The notes: generated by a model from the sequence alone, not told the origin. A DNA stretch of 64,000 bases from Malachius bipustulatus (GCA_910589415.1 OU342632.1:38081637-38145636), one strand, 5' to 3'; numbered from the stretch's first letter, positions 44,612 through 55,528 are shown. Numbers and translations are program-made.

Positions 44612-45867
44612 CAGGGTGGCCCAGCGAAAACGTACCGGGCCTAATAACTTGAAAACTGAAGATGTACGCGAAAAACGCCGAAACAGGTCGATTTTGTTAT
44701 CGATGGGGACATATTTTCGTGACAAATTTAACTACCCAAGTTCACCCCCTTGGCAGGGGTAGCTACTCCTTTGCTTATCATCATAGGGAACCGATATCGG
44801 GTGATACATCATTTGAAAGCCACTCGAATTGTCTTTACAACGATATCTAAAATTTTGGGTTTCGCTCACATTGGGGTGGCCCAACGAAAACGCAACTCGC
44901 CTCAATAACTTGGAAACTGAATATGCACGCGAAAAACGCCGAAATAGGTCGATTTTGTTATCAAAGTAGGAATATTTTCGTGACAAATTCAACCACCCAA
45001 ATTCACCCCCTTGGCAGGGGTAGCTACCCCTTTGCTTATCATCATAAGGAACAGCTATCGAGTGATACATCATTTGAAAGGTAGTTGAATTCTCTTTACA
45101 ACGATATCCAACATTTTGGGTTTCGCTTACATACAGGCTGGCCCAACGAAAACATTTTTTTTTTGGGCCATCCTGTATGTAAGTGAAACCCAAAATGTTG
45201 GATATCGTTAAGAGAATTTAAGTAGCTTTCAAATGATGTATGTGAGTGGTTTCGCTTACATACAGGCTGGCCCAACGAAAACTTTTTTTTTTGGGCCACC
45301 CTGTATGTAAGTGAAACCCAAAAAGTTAGATATCGTTGTAAAGAGAATTCGAGTAGCTTTCAAATGATGTATCACTCAATAGCTGTTCCCTATGATGATA
45401 AGCAAAGGGGTAGCTACCCCTGCCAAGGGGGTGAATTTGGGTGGTTAAATTTGTCACGAAAATATGTTCTCCTCGCTAACAAAATCGACCTGTTTCGGCG
45501 TTTTTCGCGTATATCTTCAGTTTCCAAGTTATTAAGGCCAGTTGCGTTTTCGTGGGGCCACGAAATCTTCGATTGATGTGTGATTGATGAGTGAGGCCAC
45601 GAATTTCATGTGAGCGAAACCCAAAATTTTGGATATCGTTGTAAAGAGAATTCGAGTGGCTTTCAAATGATGTATCACCCGATATCTGTTCCCTATGATG
45701 ATAAGCAAAGGGGTAGCTATCCCTGCCAAGGGGATGAACTTGGGTAGTTAAATTTGTCACGAAAATATGTCCCCCTTGCTAACAAAATCGACCTGTTTCG
45801 GCGTTTTTCGCGTACATCTTCAGTTTTCAAGTTATTAGGCCCGGTACGTTTTCGCTGGGCCACCCTG
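44612..45867. mobile_element. Compound foldback element of four-plus repeat units
   Basis: TA-flanked, 1256 bases, ends CAGGGTGGCCCAGCGAAAAC and its complement. A unit of about 260 bases occurs twice in direct order (from 44612 and about 44873) and twice inverted (about 45290-45560 and 45600-45867). In the middle are two short hairpins, each GGCTGGCCCAACGAAAAC, a T8-10 run and GGGCCA(C/T)CCTGTATG (45135-45185 and 45265-45310). Each unit contains CCCCTTGGCAGGGGTAGCTA and the block ATATCGTTGTAAAGAGAATT or complements. The 153-codon minus-strand ORF at 44732-45193 simply follows the unit repeat and has no homology. Confidence 0.9.
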
Positions 45868-46120
45868 TATAATAATAATTGGATGAAAGACTTCAATAAG
45901 AATTTCCGTTAAAAAAATTGGTATGTAATCTTGATTGTTCTCTTTCATTTACCAAATCCATAATAACAAAAACATTTTCTCTCATTTTTCATTCAGGATC
46001 CACCCGCAATTCCAGAAATAGACGCCCTTGTCCATTTCTTTTCATAATATGTTAGGTATTCCGACAGCTTTTTTTATAAACAACTAAAAATTTGATTTTA
46101 ACGATCAGAGTATAAGTATA
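45868..46120. other. Short gap, no gene
   Basis: No feature is recognised between the two foldback elements. Confidence 0.3.
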
Positions 46121-46593
46121 CACTGTGCCATTTTTTTCCGAACATATTATATAGAGAATTCTCATGCAAAAATCAATGGCTGTAAAAATATTGGCTCCCC
46201 TAATTATTAAAATGTTAAATGTGACACTTGTTGAAAAAAACGGGTGCCTTTGATGCATCAACTCGAGAAATTCAATTCAACTCAACTCGAGAAAATCGTG
46301 GAAAGTTTCAATTTGTGACGTCTTTTTCGTTATTGACTTGATTTTAACAATAATTAAAAATAATGTCAAATGACCAAAATTAAGTCATAACGAAACAAAA
46401 ATATTGACAATGACCTCAAAAGCTGAAAATTTTCACGATTTTGACGAAAACGGTTGAATCAACTGAAAACCCATTTGCTGCATGAGACTTTTTCATTCAA
46501 CATTTTACTGTTAAATAATTAGGGTAGCCAATATTTACAATAATTGATATGTATATGAGAATTCCCCATGTTCGGAAAATAAAATGGCACATG
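46121..46593. mobile_element. MITE with 130-bp inverted arms and CACTGTGCCATTTT ends
   Basis: Flanked by TA. Left arm 46121-46250 and right arm about 46470-46593 are inverted copies; shared blocks include TTCCGAACAT, GAATTCTCAT, TATTGGCTnCCCTAATTATT. Length is 473 bases. No coding sequence; a 69-codon minus-strand ORF lies in the left arm by chance. Confidence 0.75.
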
Positions 46594-48089
46594 TATATTT
46601 TATCCGCAATGAAAGCACTGAAATCGTAATAATGTATCGAACTGATTCGATTTTGAGCTTCTAAAGATGCTCTTATTGTGAGTAGTGTTCACGATATTTG
46701 GAAGAAGTGTTATTTAAGTTTTATATCAGAACTCTCATCAGAGCGAGTGTGATCTAGTTTTACGTTTTTCAAATCGATATTATAATATTTTCCTGTAGTC
46801 TGCTATATTATGATGAGAGTACCCAGCTTACAAAGTCAATTTAAAATCACGTCTAACTTCAATATCATTATTCATATAAAGTTTTCCTAGTTTGCTTGGT
46901 TACAATGGAACGAGTGCTGTGACAAAAGATCTAATCCCAGCGGCTGGGAAAATGAAAGATTCATCAAAGATGGCCGAAGGAACTTTATAAGAATTGATGC
47001 CTTTATTGAGGACTGTCATTCGGGTTCGACTCCGAAGACAAATAAGTGGATGAGACAGATAACATCGAAAGGCCATCATCGGAAAATTAGTTCTTCTATT
47101 CTCAAGATTCAGGAAATTTCACTTGCAAAAAGTACGAAAAGAATTTATCGTCTTTTGTTCACTAAACTTCTTAACTAATAAAACGCTCACAGGTATAACC
47201 CAGTTCTTAACCATGCATCAGATCATAACCTTTTCAATTCAAAACAAAAAATGAAAATAAACAAATTTAATTATAATTATAATACATAAATAATAATTAT
47301 AGTAATTGAACTGCTAACCAATCAACACGTTTTAACAACCCTATCCATCATTCTACCGGGGCTAGGATTCATGAATGTGTAAATAAACTGCGGTTTTTAT
47401 TTATAACGAGATCCGCTCGTTCTGGTTCCGAAATTGAGGATTACATGAATAATTTACTCGAACTACCTGCCACCTATTTAGCTGCCCATTACTGACGGGG
47501 ACGGCATCAACCAAAAGGCGAGATGCTCCTTTAATAATAAGCGGGTTTGCTTTGAGTACATGTACATTGCTGCACGATTGCATCAATACACATGGCACGC
47601 AAAGGAGAATAATAATTGTTTGTGCTCAACGATCTCTGTGTTTGTTTGTTCTCGTTTGTTGTATACATAAACTGCATTGATCTAAAACAAAAACAGTGGC
47701 GCAGTCTGCATAATCGAAATCCAAATATCGAATCGCATGCTCACTGCAGCTCTAAACAACGAAAAAATTAAGCTGCTTTACCGCTTCGGTAGGTTACCGA
47801 TGTAAAGGTAAAATTTCACTTTTCGCTGAATACGAGTCCTTAATAAAAAATAGAGCTTGTTTATTTAAAATTTCAAAATCACGCCCAGTCCCTCGAAATG
47901 GGGTGAGGGGTCTCCACCTCTCACCAAGCAATGTCCTACAGAACAAACCATTTTTGTAGTGATTTATAAGCGGCTTATTAAGTGGTAAACATTTTCCTGC
48001 AGAGTGCTTACATTTTATAAATGTTTGAATATTTCAGGTTATTAAGAATCACCCTTTATATGCTTTATTGCTTATGCCTCAAAATGGCT
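46594..48089. other. Gene-free
   Basis: Read on both strands; nothing beyond short ORFs. A tRNA-like pair of boxes at 46970-47042 was considered and rejected. Confidence 0.35.
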
Positions 48090-48404
48090 CTATAGGATTG
48101 TTACTGTATGCCAAATACTCCCTGTACATATCTCCATGGAAAATAGTTCAGGAGGAAAATATCGCTGAACTATAATGTCATTGTTCCGAAAAATTTCCTT
48201 ATAAGTTTTCCCCCAATAAAGTCGATGACTGCAAGACCGTATGGTACCTTTCTCTATTAAACCATTTTGCCCAAATAAATATTCTGAAGATCTACTTCCA
48301 GATGCTTCAGAACTTTCTTCGCGTTCAACTCTAACTTTTGTGTGCAATTGAATTGAAAGGTGGATGTCAAAACCTTTCTCTGTAAAATTTATTTTCAAAA
48401 ACAT
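48090..48404 (-). CDS. Unrecognised 104-codon ORF, low support
   Basis: ATG-started frame with a serine-rich middle (REESSEASGSRSSEY). It has no recognisable domain and no visible splice or polyadenylation context. Listed as one of the longer frames outside transposons; it may well be chance. Confidence 0.13.
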   Translation of the reverse strand: MFLKINFTEKGFDIHLSIQLHTKVRVEREESSEASGSRSSEYLFGQNGLIEKGTIRSCSHRLYWGKTYKEIFRNNDIIVQRYFPPELFSMEICTGSIWHTVTIL

Positions 48405-49079
48405 ATTTTATCAATCATTTTCTGTTCACGAACACATAAAAGCAACTCTTTCGCAATTAGTTTTTTTTTTATAACTACTTAACGACCATGCTATTGATAC
48501 GATCTCTCACTATTTCTAATTGATTACTTTACCATTAAAAAACCGCCACTTGCGTGGTAATTTGACAACCATGCAATAAACCAGAAGGCGAACAGGCTTC
48601 AGTACAAGCCGCTGTAACGCAGCAATAACGGTAGCCTCGGGCCACGGAGATGCCTCAATAATTATCACCTTTCAGGGGCTCCGAAACAATGAAGCAGTTA
48701 GACCCCTGCACCCTGAAGATGGCCGCGGGCTCGTTCTTGATGTCCTGTGAAATTACAATACCCACACACCCAACTTTAACGGGGCCGCACTAACTACCAT
48801 GCGGTCTTGGATTCAAGATCCGATGAGAGCGAGAGCTATAATTATAATCATATAATGGTCCTATGATGAAGGAAGGTGTTCTTATGATATCAAGATAAGC
48901 CGGGTTGCGGATGATGCACTTCTTGTTGCATCTTTAGTTTTCGGATGGTTGCAAATAACAGTACAAATTGTGTTTCTTGTTCTACAATTTGCAGCGTTAA
49001 TTTTCTTTTCATTTTGGAACTTTGATATGAAAAAAATTAACGTAGATACCTACTAATAAATAATGATTCCAGGAATTTC
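48405..49079. other. Gene-free; 48560-48850 possibly conserved noncoding
   Basis: 48560-48850 has balanced composition, no long frame and no second copy in this window. Confidence 0.25.
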
Positions 49080-49710
49080 GAGCAAAGCGCGATTAGACAC
49101 GCTTACCTATACCTATGGCTAATTACGTGATGCCTTCAAAAATACAATATTTAAAAGCTGAAGGAATCATGATTTTTCTATAAAATCGTGGAGAAAAGAG
49201 CGTCTTTATCTAGCGTTTATTCCCTTGGTCGTTCTTTATTTAATTCTCCGTTCGATAAAGAATATACTATTTCCGACGACTATTGAATAAAACATCCATT
49301 ATCCTGCTGATTTCAGTGTAATAATGACATGTAATAAAATAAATTGACCTAGTAGCATGGTCACACTTCATTGCGGTCTTGTTTTAACTTCCGTTTAGGT
49401 ACTTGGCAGTCTATTTTATCAATTGCGCATCAACAGCCACTTAGCACGGCGACCGGCGAGCTGAGCTTCTGACCAACTAAATACAGCAGGCAGAGGCAGT
49501 CTGTACACGCGTATTCTAATAACGTAGTACGTTTTTAAATAGTTTAAGATTTTTTAAGCTTCATCATGATTTTTGCATAAAACTGTAGAGAATGGTCATT
49601 CTTTACTTGAACCGTTGAACGTTCCAAAATTCGCCTGTTCCTCGTGAATAATATCCATCATTCTCCGCTCGTTGAAGAATATACTATTTTATTTGACCGA
49701 TAAAGACTTA
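49080..49710. repeat. Dispersed repeat family A, copies 2 and 3
   Basis: 49080-49330 resembles 11815-12140 (GCGCGATTAGACACGCTTAC, TATAAAATCGTGGAGAAAA, AAAGAATATACTATTT). 49540-49710 repeats the later part once more (TTTTGCATAAAACTGTAGAG and AAGAATATACTATTTTATTT). All are in the same orientation. Confidence 0.55.
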
Positions 49711-50205
49711 AAAGTTACAGTATTTGCCTATTTTGATATCTTGTAGAATGTTGAAGGTTCTGTCACCGTATATATGACCACTAAAAACCTAATTTTATTT
49801 TCACTCATTTCTGCACACAAAACCTATCAATGACGGATCTATTTATTGCAGATTGCTGATTTGGGTACTCGTTGCTAGCGATGAATGCTATGTCAAACCA
49901 ATTACCTGCTATTAATTTAATGAAAACTTCAAAGCAACCTTCTATACTATAGTATCAAGACGTTGTAAACTTCATATTAAATACTTTGTACTATTTAATG
50001 AACTTTGGTGAACATTAGAATCAGTTGTTACAAACTACCGTGACTCTTCGTAACCTCCGGCTTCGTTCTTGTCCGCAAATATAACTCACGTAACAGCCAT
50101 TTACCGAACAATCCATTGATTATTACTTCTGGACTTTTCTGTAGAGTGTCGAAATCGTTAGTTCAGCTATTAAATAATTGATCATTTCTTTATAAAAAGT
50201 AATTA
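49711..50205. other. Gene-free
   Basis: No feature is recognised on either strand. Confidence 0.35.
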
Positions 50206-50426
50206 TAAAAGGCGCCCAACGTGGACCGAACAAAGAACTGCTTGAATCTGAACACTAAGAGTTGTTCACACTATTGGAACGAAAAATAACTTAAAATCAC
50301 AGATGAGTGGTGGTGAACTGGTGAATCAATTCAATTTATCAAATGGATCCTTCTTAAACTTTTATTCTTTGTTCGGCCCCACGTTGGGCGCCATTTATAA
50401 CGACTTTTCACAAAGTCGTTATAAAC
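50206..50426. repeat. Inverted pair of LTR-retroelement primer-binding-site fragments
   Basis: GGCGCCCAACGTGG at 50211-50224 (plus strand) and, on the minus strand, TGGCGCCCAACGTGGGGC (plus 50376-50393) are both followed by an identical CCGAACAAAGAA. The 18-mer is the exact complement of the 3' end of tRNA-Lys(CTT) including CCA, so it fits a reverse-transcriptase primer-binding site. Each is preceded by TTATAAA-like sequence, as if by an LTR end. At 50394-50425 a hairpin TTTATAACGACTTT-tcac-AAAGTCGTTATAAA abuts the minus-strand site. No gag or pol sequence is present. Confidence 0.6.
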
Positions 50427-50447
50427 GCTATAAAAAAAATTATTATA

Positions 50448-50761
50448 CAGGGTGTCTCTGAAAGGTGCGGAAAAAAAGCTACCACAAATTCCTGAGGCCT
50501 AAATAAGCCGATCTAACCCAACTTATCTCTGTCCAAAAGTGGATGATTTCGGAGATACAGGGTGTCAAAAGTTTAATTTGGTTTCCGTTTTTCTTAAATA
50601 ACTTTTTTAATAATTGGTGTATTTTCACAATATTCAGCTGAAGGGGCTTTTGTGGGGTGAAAAATTAAAAACTGCAAACATTTTTATTGTAAAATTTAGA
50701 GGGCGCCACCTGCGGTACCTTGAACACATTCAAAACGAACTATCTTTTTTGGGCCACTCTG
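50448..50761. mobile_element. 314-bp TA-flanked MITE, CAGGGTGTCTC end
   Basis: TA on both sides. It starts CAGGGTGTCTCTGAAAGG and ends GGCCACTCTG. The left end resembles the element at 17207. It could alternatively be the outermost left part of the transposon at 50775, whose right end is truncated. Confidence 0.5.
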
Positions 50762-51074
50762 TATTTAACTTTTAAATAAAAATTCTTATTCTCCAACGTC
50801 TTTTCCCAAAAAAAGGCATACGTGGTAAGAGTTGATTTGAGCAGCCGTTTCTGAGATATCTGGATTTAAGAAAATCACTACGTGCATGGCCAGGCCTAAG
50901 TAAGTAATTGTATTAATTGAAGACAATTTGAAGCAAAGGCGTTGAATTAAAATAACTGTCACTGAAAGCTACAAAAAAAACGACTAGGTACATAAATGTG
51001 GATTTAACTTTATAGGTACTTTAGTTAAAACAGTCAATAAGAGATTTATCAACAACAAAAATTTAGTTTAATTT

Positions 51075-52486
51075 AATTTAAAAAAAATGCTTTTATCAAA
51101 TGTTCAAAATGATCTCCATTTTCGTGTTATACAAAGATTTATACGTTTTAAAAAATTAAATTGAACTCTTTGAAGCATTTCGTGATCATTTTTCAAAACG
51201 TCCATTCCGGTTTCAATACGTCTCCTTAATTAACCTTCTGTACTTATTTACTATGGCCTAGAATACACAAGGGTTTTCAAAGTTCCCCATAAAAAGTAAT
51301 CCATCGGTGTCATAGCAGGCGATCGAGCTGGCTAACTTGTGGGTGCATCATTGGCTCTACCTATCCATCTATTTGAATACTGTTCGCTCAAATAATTACG
51401 TACATTTATCGAAAAATGTGGAGGAGCACCGTCATTCATAAACCGCATTCATCTTTGAAGTTCCAAGGGTAGGGGATCAAACAAGTGTGGTAATTCGTTT
51501 TGCAGATGTTCCAAATAATTTTCGCCATTAAGTCGAGGTGGTAAAATGTTAGGACCAATTATGAAAGTGTCTATGATTCCTGCCCACACATTGATCTTAA
51601 ACTCATGCTGATAATGGCTTACTTTTGATAAGTAATGGCTTACTTTAACCGCATGAGGATTTTCTCCAGCATAGACATGTACATTGTGCAAATTAGTTAT
51701 GCCACTCCGCGTGAAACAGGCTTCATCTGTGAATAAAATTCCTTGTGTAAAGTTCCTATCCTGATTCTTCTTGGAAATGAACCGGCAGAAAGCTAGACGT
51801 GGTTCATAATCATGGGGTAAAAGTTCAACATGAAATGGGTGCAGTAATTGAAGGGTCCAATGCAATAACCAGTCAAGTCCATTTTTAAGGCAAAATTAGT
51901 TAGCAATCGATTCTTACATAGTATAATTCTCTTTCGTCCTGTGTAATAACCAGCTCTTGATCATAGAAAATAATAAGAATAGCAATATCATCAACTCTAA
52001 TTTTAATTTTTAATTTCCTTATTTTCTATAATCAAGAGCTGGTTATTACACAGGACGAAAGAGAATTTTATACTATGTAAGAATCGACTGCTAACTAATT
52101 TTTGCCTTAATAATGGACTTGACTGGTTATTGCATTGGACCCTTCAATTGTTCTCTGGTTACATGCACTGTTAACAGTATCTTTGCATACACCTAGCTCT
52201 AAGCGCAATCGTCTGGTGCTGAGTTTAGGATTTTCTTCAATCCTATTTAAAATATCTTCCTCAACCTCTGGAGTTCTTATCGTACGTGCACGACCTTAAT
52301 TAATAGAAACAGGCGTAAACCTACCTGTTTCACGAAGACGTCTTTCATTAAAGGTTTTATGGTTTGGTAAACGAAGATTCGGAAATCGTTCACTGATAAT
52401 CTGCAAGATTCTAAACCATTTCCTTGGCAATATCCAAAAACCAATAACATATCGTTCATTTCTTCATTAGTATACTGTACGGCCAT
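51075..52486 (-). pseudogene. DDE transposase (Tc1/mariner superfamily), interrupted
   Basis: Minus strand. The N-terminus MAVQYTNEEMNDMLLVFGYC begins at 52486. After a frameshift come ISERFPNLRLPNHKTF, RRLRETGRF, then GRARTIRTPEVEEDILNRI and NPKLSTRRLRLELG, the helix-turn-helix region. A MITE then splits the frame. The catalytic half resumes with LLHPFHVELLPHDYEPRLAFC. The first catalytic Asp is in ILFTDEACF; then NVWAGIIDTFIIGP, the second Asp in MNDGAPPHF, and SPAMTPMDYFLWG with the third acidic position. The C-terminus is ENGDHFEHLIKAFFLN. There are at least one internal stop between LELQR and MRF, two frameshifts and the insertion, so no active enzyme is possible. The enzyme would cut and paste the surrounding element at TA sites. 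Confidence 0.85.
51850..52146. mobile_element. MITE, 125-bp inverted arms, inserted in the transposase
   Basis: Arms 51850-51973 and 52019-52146 are inverted copies with a few mismatches; terminal sequence GAAGGGTCCAATGCAATAAC. AATT flanks both ends (51846-51849 and 52147-52150), a candidate 4-base target duplication. The loop of about 45 bases is AT-rich. Removing it brings the two parts of the transposase coding sequence together. Confidence 0.8.
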
Positions 52487-52620
52487 TACTAAAGTAAATT
52501 TGAAAATTGTTTGACAATTATTCCAGTGTATGCTTGAATTGTTTTTTTAGATTCGATTTGACACCAATTACTTACTTGGTTTATAGTGACAGTGATCTCG
52601 TTGATGTAAATTCGTTAAGT

Positions 52621-52911
52621 GGGTCCCATGGTGTAGTGGATAGAGCGTTCGTCCACCAGCCGGTAAACCTAGGTTCGAAACTCACCAGCAGCCGAAAAGT
52701 ATTTGTTGTGCTACTCGAGCCAAAATCGGGATGCACCTTGTGGAAGGCAATGGAAAAGCACCGCATAGTACTCTGCCTCGTAATACTTCTCAAATAGTGC
52801 CTTTCGGACTCTTCCGATAAAAAGGGTGGCCCCAAAAGAGTGAACTTCAACAGTACGCGCACCACAGGCATATGTGAGAGGTAGCTCACACCTCAAACCT
52901 GGTATGGCACT
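52621..52911 (+). mobile_element. tRNA-derived SINE with TTAAGT target duplication
   Basis: Starts GGGTCCCATGGTGTAGTGGA. The A box TGGTGTAGTGG is at 52629-52639 and the B box GGTTCGAAACT at 52672-52682, 33 bases apart as in tRNA genes, so an RNA polymerase III promoter is likely. About 200 bases of unrelated body follow. TTAAGT is present at 52615-52620 and 52912-52917. The tRNA part does not fold into a normal cloverleaf by eye, so this is a SINE and not a tRNA gene. No second copy exists in the window. Confidence 0.8.
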
Positions 52912-53118
52912 TTAAGTAAAATAATTTTAATTCAAGCCTTCGCTTCAAATTGTGTTCAATTATTACAATAATAATTACTAATAACTACTTACTTAGGCCT
53001 GGCCATGCACATAGTGATTTTCTTAAATCCAGATATCTCAGAAACGGCTGCTCAAATCAACTCTTACCACGTATGCCTTTTTTTGGGAAAAGACGTTGGA
53101 GAATAAGAATTTTTATTA

Positions 53119-53146
53119 GTGTATTTTTTAATAAAAAAATACACTA
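53119..53146. repeat. Perfect hairpin at a broken transposon end
   Basis: GTGTATTTTTT-aata-AAAAAATACAC, 11-base stem and 4-base loop, directly after the right TIR arm stops. It may be a repair or insertion scar. Confidence 0.7.
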
Positions 53147-53151
53147 TTGAG

Positions 53152-53276
53152 GACGAGATCACTTTTCGAAAATCACCCAAACTCATCAAATGTCCACCGA
53201 TCATGACCCCCAGATCACGAAAAAGTGGTTTTCCAAAATTCACCTGCCCACGATATATATATATATATATATATAG
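53152..53276. repeat. Dispersed repeat copy 2 (see 7440) and (TA)n tract
   Basis: 53152-53246 matches 7440-7545. A (TA) run of about 24 bases follows at 53253-53276. Confidence 0.65.
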
Positions 53277-53877
53277 AGATGTTTTTGTATCAAGGTGAGA
53301 TCTTTTGGTTACATTTTGTAGACAAGCTGAGATCCATTTTTACAAGACGAGATCCTTTTCGGATCTCGACTTGTATCTATGTGTATATCAACTTTTTTCA
53401 CATAGGAGGGGTCAGGGGGGGGTGGTGGCAAATTTTCGTCTGGATCTCATTTTGACCATTTTTTATCAATTTTTATACAGAAATAATTCAACTGTTCACG
53501 CTTAAGAGGGCGCTAGAGTTGTGGTCGTGTATATTATTATTTCTGTACAACTCGAGATCCGGTAAATGTGGCACTACTGCAAAGCAGATCAGGTTACATT
53601 TGGCACTTAAATTGATGGTTATCTCGACTGTAGAATAAAATTCGTATTCCTAACTCTTGCCTTGCCGCTTTGAGATAGCTCCCTCACGGAAATGCATTAA
53701 AAAACAATTGAACATGGGTCCCTAATAAATTTTCTAAAGAAACATCAAAGTTAATTAGCAAATCCATATTATTATTGCCGTACCTATTTGTGTTAAATTA
53801 ACTGCATTTTTATCAATAAGATAATTGAAGATTGAATAATTGAAGATTCAAATGAAATCCAATGATGTAGGTACATA
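53277..53877. other. Gene-free
   Basis: Contains several GAGATC-type repeats (GAGATCTTTT, GAGATCCATT, GAGATCCTTTT) but no gene. Confidence 0.35.
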
Positions 53878-54632
53878 CAGTGAGCGCCAAAAGTAAGAAA
53901 TAAATTCGATAAAACGGAAAACGTTGTTTTTTTTATGAAATAAAAAACAGGCCGATTTTTCTTTTAAGCTGTTCAACTTTTGAAATAATATTCGGGTATA
54001 CAAGCTGATACGTGAAAAAATTGTGACGTCATCGGCATTTTTTTTTTTAAATAGAAAACCCTCACTTTTTATTCCATTTTTTGATACTTTATTCTATTGC
54101 CAATACGGTGATGTAATCAATTTGTAACCTTAATTGAGCAAATTTTTGAGAAAATGAACTTAACTTAGACAGATTTAATAGATTAATTTAATTTAATTTA
54201 ACAGATTTAATTCAATAGACTTACAGTAGATATTATAAAGGCTCATTAGGTTAACGTACAGATTTCGGGGGCCGTTTCTAGAAAATATGTATCGACTCTG
54301 GGTGGAAAATATAGCAATTCAGTGATTCTTGGCCGGACAGGGATTACAAAAATGTTAATAAAAGTAATTTGACGTCGATATTCACTTTGAAAACGGTCAC
54401 AAAAATCTGCCCGTTAACTTAATTGGCCTTTATAATACCCACTGTTAATTTAATAGACAGATCTTATAAAATTGCCATGGAAACTGTTATTTTTGTTTGA
54501 TATGGTTTTAATTTTTTTCGTTAATGTTCCGATTTTCACATCACTAACAAAAAGTGCACACTCTCGACTTCACAAGCTGTTTTCTCAGAAATTTCCTTAT
54601 ATTTAAGGTTATAAATTGATTACATTACCATA
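53878..54632. mobile_element. Foldback element, copy 2 of the 19366 family, right end truncated
   Basis: After TA it starts CAGTGAGCGCCAAAAGTAAG and follows the 19366 copy through GTGACGTCATCG, the TTTAA repeats and the start of the second arm. It then loses similarity near 54632, so the outer part of the right arm is missing. A separate MITE sits in its centre at 54238-54430. Confidence 0.8.
54238..54430. mobile_element. 193-bp MITE nested in the foldback element
   Basis: Ends AAGGCTCATTAGGTTAACG and, reversed, AAGGCCAATTAAGTTAACG, flanked on both sides by TATA. The uninterrupted relative at 19366 lacks this segment, which confirms it as an insertion. Confidence 0.75.
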
Positions 54633-54777
54633 ATAACATTGTACTTATGTTCTAAACTCATTAAATTTAATAGTTTTATCCGAATCACCCGGAAAATGCG
54701 TCTTCTTATCTGCATCGCGCTTCTCTTTATCAATTTTTTGCTCGAAATTGAGCGTTCAATAAAACATTTATTATATA

Positions 54778-55452
54778 CAGGGTGCGGCGCGAGAACCTTA
54801 GGGCATTTTTATATGGAGAAGTCCAAGGAGTAGAAGTCTAAAAATTTGTACGTGTATAATTTTGGTTTTGACGAGCTGAATTAAAATATTCACAACCCCT
54901 CACCATTTCCGGTTATACCGAAGTAGCCATCAACTATCTTATTTTAAACGGGACAAGTTGTATATTATTACATTTTCAGATTGCCTGAAAAAATATAATA
55001 AAAATGGTGTTTGTAGTTCAAAATTGGAACGAGTGGTTTATGAGTTATAAACAAATGAAAATCGCAATTTTTCATTTTCAAAGCAGCTTAGGTCGAAAAC
55101 GGGTCAAGATAGATGAAAACGGCTTACATGTCCCTATCTTAACTTTTCACGTAGTATCCTATGGTGCTGATGAAATTTGTATACAAAGTGATGAAAAATC
55201 AGCGTTTTCAAAAAGAAAATTAATAAAAAATATTTTTTTTTTTAGGTACTCCAGCATAATAGTATACAAAAAGTTAGGATAGGGACATGTAAGCCGTTTT
55301 CCGATATCTTGACCCGTTTTCAAGCTATGCTTTGAAATGGAAAATTGCAATTTTTATTTGTTTATAACTCATTAATTGGTCGTTACAAATTTGAACTGTA
55401 AACATCATTTTTATTACTGTTTTTCAGGCAATCTGAAAATGTAATAATATAC
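54778..55452. mobile_element. Foldback element, about 190-bp arms, CAGGGTGCGG end
   Basis: A TA-flanked terminus CAGGGTGCGGCGCGAG lies at 54778. Arms about 54960-55150 and 55254-55452 are inverted copies (CAGATTGCCTGAAAAA, ACGGGTCAAGATA, ACGGCTTACATGTCCCTATC or complements) around a loop of about 100 bases. The right terminus runs into another CAGGGTG motif at 55450, which begins CAGGGTGTACCATT in direct orientation. Confidence 0.7.
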
Positions 55453-55528
55453 AGGGTGTACCATTAAAAAAAAAAAATATGGCAACTTCCGGTGTAACCG
55501 GGTAACCGGAAGGGCTGACCAAGGGCTG

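Larger units (their letters stand above)
50775..53118 (-). mobile_element. Mariner-type transposon with about 132-bp TIRs, decayed
   Basis: The left arm 50775-50906 and right arm 52987-53118 are nearly identical inverted repeats. Between them lies a minus-strand DDE transposase pseudogene, a MITE inserted in that frame (51850-52146), and a SINE inserted between the transposase start and the right arm (52621-52911). The right arm stops abruptly at a 28-base hairpin, so the outermost terminus is missing there. Confidence 0.8.

Noticed and set aside
44732..45193. 153-codon minus-strand ORF
   Set aside because: It is the foldback unit read through twice; no homology, and mirrored frames exist on the other arm.
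46970..47045. tRNA-like A box (TGGCCGAAGG) and B box (GGTTCGACTCC)
   Set aside because: The segment does not pair into acceptor, anticodon and T stems and the flanks do not match; a chance pair of box-like words.
47697..47716. Gypsy-like primer-binding site TGGCGCAGTC
   Set aside because: Only about 10 bases fit, and no LTR end or second LTR is visible.
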